Positions 1 through 64,000 of a stretch of DNA of 64,000 nt are shown piece by piece. The first letter of the stretch is position 1; every line of letters starts with the position of its first letter. The notes under the pieces were generated by a model. It was not told where the DNA came from and did no database searches. It saw only the letters and a list, made by a program, of their open reading frames with translations. Where the stretch lies: assembly GCF_047675955.1 (NCBI RefSeq), contig NC_132914.1, positions 129,744,163 to 129,808,162 on the forward strand, given 5' to 3'. Made by a program: the position numbers and the translations under genes. The DNA comes from Chlorocebus sabaeus. Its lineage: Eukaryota > Chordata > Mammalia > Primates > Cercopithecidae.

Positions 1-1158
1 TAGCCCCCCTTTTCCTCCTCTGCCCTGCCCCTCGGGGTGTTGGATCTTTGCATCTGCCCCCTGCTCCCCAGGCTGCTCTGGACCCTCTCCGTGAGCCCCA
101 CCCTGCCCGGCTCAGTGACCCACCCCATCCACTACAGCAACCCTGAGCCTGCTTCCCCTCTACTCCGGCTGGGGGAGGCCCTGGTGGTCCGAGTGTGTAG
201 CTGGTGTGATCCACACCTCTGTCCTGAAGACCTCACAACACCCACTCAAGCCAGAGGGATCCAAGGGTATAGGGGGCCCCCAGCAGCCCCTGCAGACCAG
301 AGGGATCCCCACCAAGGGTGTGGGGGGCCCCCAGCAGCCCCTGCAGACCAGAGGGATCCCCACCAAGAGTATGGGGGACCCCAGCAGCCCCTGCAGACCA
401 GAGGGATCCCCACCAAGAGTATGGGGGACCCTGGCAGCCCCTGCAGACCAGAGGGATCCCCACCAGGAGTATGGGGGACCCCAGCAGCCCCTGCATACCA
501 GAGTGTGCCCTGATGTCTGAGGGGCTCCCAGCTGCCATCCCCCAGCCCCGACCCCTGCACCTGTCAGGCCCCTGTGGTAAACCCTCCTTTGAGGGCTCCA
601 TCTGGCACCTTCTCCAGGAAGCCTTCCATGACTAGCCAGGGCACCCTCCCCGAAGTCCTGCAACTGTGGACCCCTCTGGTGGGTGGGCACGGAGGGAGGG
701 CAGCAGAAGCTGGGGCCCTGGGCCGGCCTCCCCCAGGTCTTCCTGCCTCCTCTGAGGAGCGTTTCTGGTGGGGCCTTCCCTCTTGGGGACAGGGAACTAG
801 CCAAGGGCGTCTCTGTGGGAGCCTCCTTGGGTTTGGATCCCAGAGCTGCTGCAGGGGAGCCTCAGACTGGCTGGGCCAGGAGGACAACAGCCCCTGGGGA
901 GGACCCCACCACGACACCCCCTTGACGCCGAGCTCTGTCCTCCTCCCCGTGGCCTCAGCCCTCGTGCCCCCTGCCTGTGAGGACATCTCGCTGGCGGTCT
1001 TGGGCCTGGGCATCTGGACCTGTCCCCACCCGGGAGAGGTGCTCAGCCGGGTTATGGGCTGCAGGGCCGCTGGGCTGCGGGGCAGGTGGCCGGGTGCGTC
1101 CCTAGGAGTTTGGGTCAGAGCCACAGCCTCACTGACTGTCCCCTCTTCCTTCCTGCAG
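1..1158 (+). other. FBRSL1 intron (3' part) upstream of exon A
   Basis: GC-rich intronic sequence. It holds a 50-bp VNTR at about 235-510 and otherwise nothing I can name. The pyrimidine-rich acceptor of exon A is at its end. Confidence 0.7.
235..510. repeat. 50-bp VNTR, about 5 copies
   Basis: Copies of AGCCCCTGCAGACCAGAGGG followed by ATCCCCACCAAGAGTATGGG start at 285, 336, 386, 436 and 486. The spacing is 51, 50, 50, 50. Copies are about 90 percent alike. It gives long open frames in several frames that are not genes. Confidence 0.9.
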
Positions 1159-58463
<57,305 letters not shown>

Positions 58464-58953
58464 CCCCGGGGCCGCAGACGCCTCTCCGAGCGCACCGCTG
58501 TCCGTTTCTCCATCAGTTCCTAGAACTCAAGCACAGCTCCCGCCGATCCTGGGGCGCCGCCGCCTCCACCCGCAGCCTGCGGAGGCGGGGACTTGGGTGT
58601 CGGCTTTTCTGAGGGTGATCTTTTGTTTTCCGAGTTTGGGATTCGGCTGTTGGGAAAAAAAAATCGCGTTTGTACCTTTCCCCCCCACAAATGAGAAGTG
58701 TTTGTAATGGATTTGTATTTTTCTTAATTTTATGCTATTTAGACGTTTAAAAGAACCAAAAAAGAAACTTTTGCTTCTTCGTTTTCGGTTGGGATTTGCA
58801 GTTTAATGGCCTCAGATCCTTCTCCAGATCCCCAGGGTTTCTTTGTCTTATTTATGGAGAAAAACCGGTCACTTTGTCCAGCGCACTGTGAGGCCCCCAC
58901 TCAGGCCAGCCCTGGCCCCCCCTTGGTACTTGGAACCGAAGTTACAGATCTAT

Positions 58954-58959
58954 ATTAAA
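58954..58959 (+). terminator. candidate poly(A) signal ATTAAA (proximal)
   Basis: An ATTAAA hexamer in an AT-rich stretch, followed 20-30 bases later by a T-rich element (TTTGTTTTTTGCC). The most proximal candidate for 3'-end formation. Confidence 0.35.
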
Positions 58960-59089
58960 ATAATAATAATGTACAAAACTTTGTTTTTTGCCTTATTATG
59001 CAGAAGTGTAAGAGAATTTCTTTTTTGGTTTGTTTTTTAAAAAGCAAACGAAACGTGTAAATAGTCTGTTAATATAAATATATGACATT

Positions 59090-59095
59090 ATTAAA
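59090..59095 (+). terminator. candidate poly(A) signal ATTAAA (middle)
   Basis: ATTAAA followed about 45-55 bases downstream by a GU-rich element (CTCTGGTTGTTTGTCT). It ends the AT-rich part of the 3'UTR, and GC content rises again after it. Confidence 0.45.
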
Positions 59096-59819
59096 TTCTT
59101 AATCTAGATAGACTTTATAAATCGGTTTCCAGAAACTCCTCTGGTTGTTTGTCTAACATGGTCACAAAAACCCAGGCGCTGCCGGTTGTAAACATTCTGA
59201 GAAGTTTAATGGCAGCAACTTTCCTTCAACTATGCAAGCGCTCCCGCTGCTGGTGGGGGGAGGAAGGTTTCGCCAGCGACGTCCCTGCCCCTGGGTCCGT
59301 GGAGGGGTTGGGTACCCCCATCAGGGCCCTTGGGCCAGCAGAACAGCACTCCTGGGCGGCTCCTGTGGGCTTCAGGACTGGCCAGCTCCAGCCGCAAAGG
59401 CGATTCTGTGGACGTTTGTGTGGATGGTGCAGTGTTCTTGGAATCTGTAGACCAGATCGGTGGAGGTTTAGAAGTGCAAGAGTCTAAAGGCTGAGTACAA
59501 AAAAAAAAAAAAAAATCACTGTTGTGTGTTTTCTTTCGCCTGAGGCATCAGCGTCACCTTGGTGTGGTCATTGCCTCCCGGGCCCTTGGCCTGGCCTCCT
59601 CTCGGTTTGGGTTTTGCTCTCACCCACATGAGCCCCCCATGCCCTGCCCTCCTTGAGGCCTTTTGTGTTCCCCTACATCTGGGCTGTGTCCCTGCCAGGC
59701 TTCCCAGCCTTCAGGGTCAGCCATTGAGCCACATGCTTTGCTCAGTTCTGTGTTTCAGCCACGTTTCCACAGTGGACCCCGTTTGTTTGGAATATTCTGT
59801 TCCCATATCAATCAGTGAT

Positions 59820-59825
59820 GATAAA
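59820..59825 (+). terminator. candidate distal poly(A) signal GATAAA
   Basis: A GATAAA variant hexamer with a strong GU-rich downstream element (GTGGTCGTGTGTTCTGTGTG, starting about 30 bases on). The layout is good for a distal cleavage site near 59845, although the hexamer is a weak variant. Confidence 0.45.
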
Positions 59826-60948
59826 TACAGCCTTGATTTGGATGAAACTGTGGTCGTGTGTTCTGTGTGGCATTGGGGGGCCGGGCTCACCCAGGCTGAC
59901 CCCCTACAGGCGTGCGTCCCTCCTGCAGGCGCCTTGGGATGCTGGGCACCTCGGCGGCCCCACGCTGTAGGGTGCCATCACCCAGGAAGTGAAGCACAGC
60001 AGGTCCCAGCTTCCCAGCCCTGCTGCCACCCCAGCTCTGCCCAGCCCCCCATGGAAACCCCAGCCCCCTCCCCCAGCGCCACCTCTCCCCATGGAAACCC
60101 CAGTTCTTGGCTCTGCCGGATGCCCCATTGTGTCACTTCGTTCTTGGGAATGTCACATGGCCCCCTGTCGTCCCACCCCCAGTGACCCCCTGGCCGCCTT
60201 CCCTCACATCCACAGGGTTTTGTGCATAGAAGATGCTCTTAGTTCCCGCCTTCATGCCAGAGAGTTCTGGCCCTGTAGGGACTTGTGGAATTGACCTTGC
60301 CTTGGCTGTGCCCGAATGAACAGGAGCTCAGAGGGCAGGAGCCAGGTGCAGAGGTGGCAGCCCCCACCCTCCTGTGCAGTGAGCACCAGGCCCACCTGCC
60401 TTGAGTGATGTTCAGGAAAGCTCCAGGTGCACACCTGGCCTTGACCTGAGCATCACCTCCACCCCGGCCCTGCCAATTAACTCCTCACTGAGGGGCCCCA
60501 GGGCTGCAACCTAAGAAGGAGGCCTCGTGGGCCCACTCTGCACCAAGTAAGGAGTGCCCTGTGTCCCATAAGACCCTTCCAGGGTGGCAGGAGGGGCAGG
60601 TCCCACTCCACGCCCCACCGGGTTACCATCTGCCATGTGGGGCTTCTATGCAAGGGTTTGCTTCCTGTGGAGTCAGCCCTGCCACCCCGCAGGCCTCTGT
60701 GTCCAAGTCCCGACTTGGGCTTTAGCTTTTACAATGAGCTGCCACTTAGCGATGGGGAGACATTGGGAAATGTGTTGCGCAATTTTGCCACTGTGTGAAT
60801 ATCAGCGTGTGGCACATGCCTAGACGGGCCGGCCTGTTGCTCCTGGGCTGCACACCTGCACCTCATGTGACTCCTGAATCCTGTCGGCAGCTGTAACATG
60901 GTGGTAGGTGTTTGTGCATGAAAAGGTACAGTAAGAATGCAGCATTCT

Positions 60949-61246
60949 GGCCAGACATGATGGCTCACGCCTGGAATCCCAGCACTTCAGGAGGCTGAGG
61001 TGGGCAGATCACCTGAGGTCAGGAGTTTGAGACTAGCCTGACCAACATGGTGAAACCCCATCTCTACTAAAAATAAAAAAAAATAGCCAGGCATGGTGGC
61101 ATTCGCCTGTAATCCCAGCTACTCTGGAGGCTGAGGCAAGAGAATCACTTTAACCCAGGAGGCAGAGGTTGCAGTGAGCTGCGATCACGCCACTGTACTT
61201 CCAGCCTGGGAGACAGAGCAAGACTCCATCTCAAAAAAAAAAAAAA
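60949..61246 (+). mobile_element. Alu (older, S/J-like)
   Basis: GGCCAGACATGATGGCTCAC to CAAGACTCCATCTC and an A-tail. GTTGCAGTGAGCTG and GATCACCTGAGG fit an AluS-type body. Confidence 0.92.
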
Positions 61247-61547
61247 TCCCGCGTTCTAATCTTCTAGGGTTGCCCCTGCCTATGCAGCCTGCCCTTTCCC
61301 ACAGCGCGGCTGGATGGCACGTGACTGTGCTTCACATCCCCTTGTCTTGGTTATTCCAACCTGTGCAGCAAATCTTCAGGAAGACTCCAGCGCTGCATAT
61401 TCTGCCCTGAGTGAGCTGATTGTGTTAGTCATCCACACAGGCCTGCTCTGCCCCAAGTCCCCTGCAGGGCAGCCCAGCAGTGAGGAGGAGGCAAGGCCAA
61501 GGCCCAGTCCTGTGGCTCCAGGGATCTGGGAACGCACCTGTAAGGCA

Positions 61548-61850
61548 CAGCTGGAGGGAGGGCGGCAGCTGGAGGGTGGACAGCAGTAGAGCTGGAGGGA
61601 GGACAGCAGTGCAGCTGCAGGGTGGACAGCAGTGCAGCTGGAGGGAGGACGACAGTGCACCTGGAGGAAGAGCCGCAATGTGGCTGGAGGGAGAGCAACA
61701 ATGTGGCTGGAGGGAGGGTGGCAGTGAGGCTGGAGGGCAGACGGCAGTGCAGCTGGAGGGCGGATGGCAGTGTGGCTGGAGGGAGGACGGCAGTGTGGCT
61801 GGAGGTAGGGCAGCAGTGGGACTGGAGGGAGGATGGCAGCTGGAGGGTGG
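61548..61850. repeat. 23-bp VNTR, about 13 copies
   Basis: Unit AGCTGGAGGGAGGACAGCAG plus TGC, purine-rich on the + strand, with GTGCAGC/GTGTGGC variants. Confidence 0.9.
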
Positions 61851-62104
61851 GCAGCACTCCAGGGCCATCCCCTGGCCAGAGCTACCTGCGAGCCTAGGGA
61901 TGCCATGTGAAGGAGTGAAATGGTGAAATGTCTGCCTTTAAGTCAAAGCACACAGCCTGCTTTGAAATGCAGAGAAAGGGGGAGGGGACCCCATCCAGGC
62001 AGGGTCCCTCTGGGGCTGCCTTCCACTGTAGGGCCAGCCCTGGCACTGAGGCAGCCATCCCTCCCCAAGCATCATCTTTAAAGGGAGTGATCTCTGATGG
62101 TGCA

Positions 62105-62535
62105 GAATCCAGGGTGGACTTCTTCCCAGGAGCACTCTGTGAGGGGGCACGTTCCTGAGAGCACTCTGTGACTAGAGCACGCTCCTGGGAGCACTCTGAT
62201 GGAGCATCCTCCTGCGAGCACTCAGTGAAATGGGAGCACCTTCCTGGGAATACTCTGTGAGGGAGCACACTCCTGGGAGCATTCTGTGAGGGTGCACCTT
62301 CCTGGGAGCACTCTTTTAGAGGGAGCACACTCCTGAGAGCACTCTGATGAAAGCACTCTCCTGGGAGCACTCTGTGAGGTAGCAGCCTCCTGGGAGCATT
62401 CTGTGGGGGAGCACCCTCCTGGGAGCACTCGGTGAGGGAGCACTCTCCTGAGAGCACTCTGTGAGGAGGGACACCTTCTTGGGAGCACTCTATGAGGGTA
62501 CACGCTCCTGGAAACACTCTCTGTGAGGGGGCACA
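62105..62535. repeat. about 29-bp VNTR, about 14 copies
   Basis: Unit CTCCTGGGAGCACTCTGTGA plus GGGAGCACA, with CTCCTGAGAGC variants. Confidence 0.9.
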
Positions 62536-62863
62536 TCGCTCAGAAGGTCAGCAGTCCAAGTGACCCTCCCCTGTCCCCGGAGGATTTTGGTCAGGCTATT
62601 TCCATCTCACCTGGTAACTTAGAACTGGGGCTAAATTAGCCTGCTATAAAACTTGGAACCTGGGTAAATTAGAACCTGGGTAAGATAGACCCTGCTATAA
62701 AAATCAGGAGTTGAAATTCTATTTTATTTCAGCAAGACCTGAAAGATGCAGTCAGGCAAATGGAAGCACATCTGATGCTGACAGAAAAATAAAGGTTTTG
62801 ATATATGTTTTAATATTCTATCCTTCATAGAATAGATACAGGGTTTTAAAAACACTCAACCTG

Positions 62864-63171
62864 GGCCGGGCGCGGTGGCTCAAGCCTGTAATCCCAGCAC
62901 TTTGGGAGGCCGAGACGGGCGGATCACGAGGTCAGGAGATCGAGACCATCCTGGCTAACACGGTGAAACCCCATCTCTACTAAAAATACAAAAAAATTAG
63001 CCGGGCGCAGTGGCGGGCGCCTGTAGTCCCAGCTACTCGGGAGGCTGAGGCAGGAGAATGGCGTGAACCCGGGAGGCGGAGCTTGCAGTGAGCCGAGATA
63101 GAGCCACTGCACTCCAGCCTGGGCGACAGAGCAAGACTCCGCCTCAAAAAAAAAAAAACAAAAAACAAAAA
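62864..63171 (+). mobile_element. AluY-like (GGCTCAAGCC variant)
   Basis: Full length with an A-rich tail. Flanked by AAAACACTCAACCTGGG on both sides, an intact target-site duplication, so it is a recent insertion. Confidence 0.95.
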
Positions 63172-64000
63172 ACACTCAACCTGGGTGACATTTGTCAAGC
63201 AGCTACAGTGACTCCATCCCAGGAGGGAGAGGAACAGCATCAAAGTCCGTCCTGTTACTATCAGACTCAGGGCCTGGCACACAGCAGGGGCCAGGTGTGT
63301 CTTGGACGGGCGAAGGCATCGAAGAAGGGGGAAGCCTCCCAGATGCCCTGCTGGGCTCCTCCTGGCAATGCCTGGACCCCTCACCAGCAAGGGAGTGGAG
63401 TCCCAGGACAGGCATGAACACTGGAATGCCCTGGGTGCCCAAACGAGCCCGTTCTCCGTGCCTCGTCCTCACGTGGCCACCTCTATATTGAGGCTTCCCC
63501 AGCTCTCTTGTGAGGACTAGTCTGCGTTTATACTCTACCTGGGTAATCCAGGAAAGCCGCACCACCTCCACATCCTGACTCTAATCACATTTGCTCAGAT
63601 ATGGCCTTCTAGGTGACGTACTCGCAGATTTCAGAGATTGTGCCATGGAGATCTTCCCACCGCTGATGGGAACCTGGAATCCAAGGATCTTGACGCAGAC
63701 TGTAAGTATTCATGACTGACAACACTGAGCTCTCTGCAGTGTCAGCTGGGGTCCTATCCACAGCCCGAGGGCATGTGGTGCTGCTGGGAGAGGCCAGTGG
63801 CCAGTGCTCCTGTGTCCAACAGGCTCTACACGCTGGGGAAGGCTCAGAGAGAAAGGAGTGTGCCTGCAAGTACAGGATCCGTGACCATGACGCCATCAAC
63901 ACACGGAGTTTTCCATATGATATGTGCTCTGGAGGCAGAGGTTCGGGAGGTGCTACAGGAGCTTGAGTCAGGCCTGGCATTTTTGTGATTCTCTTGGCCT

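Larger units (their letters stand above)
58464..59850 (+). other. FBRSL1: FBRSL1 3' untranslated region (end not fixed)
   Basis: After the stop the sequence changes from CpG-dense to AT-rich by about 58.6 kb, typical of a vertebrate 3'UTR. It holds poly-T and A-rich stretches (58650-58790, 58930-59130), an A17-type run near 59500, and three candidate poly(A) signals. Without RNA data I cannot choose between a short (about 0.65 kb) and a long (about 1.4 kb) 3'UTR. No Alu interrupts it. Confidence 0.7.
59851..64000. other. intergenic sequence downstream of FBRSL1
   Basis: Contains two sense Alus (60949-61246, 62864-63171) and two short-unit VNTRs (61.55-61.85, 62.11-62.54 kb). No spliced exon with a recognisable protein was found on either strand. 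63.47-63.70 kb resembles an old degraded interspersed repeat. 59.85-60.95 kb is featureless. Confidence 0.6.

Noticed and set aside
63609..63988. Open frames of 123 (reverse) and 84 (forward) codons near the window end, with a donor-like ACT|GTAAGT at about 63700
   Set aside because: No recognisable protein, no acceptor partner in the window, and sequence resembling an old degraded repeat.

Overview
This is nuclear DNA from a catarrhine primate. The evidence is full-length Alu elements with target-site duplications, MIR and L1 remnants, GT-AG introns, a CpG island, and one multi-exon gene on the + strand. Several Alus open with the GGCTCAAGCC...GAGACGGGCGG variant, which I associate with Old World monkey AluY lineages. 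A macaque or baboon-like source is therefore more likely than human, but only moderately so.

The gene is FBRSL1 (fibrosin-like 1), a paralogue of AUTS2 and FBRS. AUTS2-family proteins are nuclear partners of PCGF3/PCGF5-type variant Polycomb complexes. The window lacks the 5' exons but holds 16 constitutive coding exons, from 1159 to the stop codon at 58461-58463. Their phases join without a break into 2,490 coding bases, or 829 residues plus stop. A seventeenth, in-frame 69-nt cassette exon (45107-45175) would make it 852. The 3'UTR runs to about 59.1-59.85 kb.

Layout: 1-1158 is intron. 1159-1194 and 20608-20637 are tiny in-frame exons separated by 19-20 kb introns full of VNTRs and AT-rich, homeodomain-motif-rich islands that look like conserved enhancers. 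32.34-33.43 kb is an intronic CpG island that looks like an alternative promoter. 41.0-50.0 kb holds the proline-rich exons, the His-Gln/Thr (HX) repeat exon and the AUTS2-family core exons. 50.0-56.2 kb is an intron with a DNA-transposon remnant invaded by Alus, a perfect 455-bp tandem duplication and an antisense L1 fragment. 56.2-58.5 kb holds the last exons, with a miR-6763-like tailed mirtron ending exactly at one splice acceptor. 59.85-64 kb is intergenic, with two Alus and two VNTRs and no recognisable gene.

The most striking background feature is minisatellite density: about 20 distinct tandem arrays, the largest about 2.15 kb and 1.4 kb, which fits a subtelomeric setting such as human 12q24.33. 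Many long open frames in the window (for example His/Thr-rich or Asp/Gly-rich ones) are only translations of these arrays. I saw no wholly new gene system. The best leads are regulatory: the cassette exon, tandem splice sites, the intronic promoter, the mirtron, and GU-rich and CA-rich arrays flanking the 30-nt exon.
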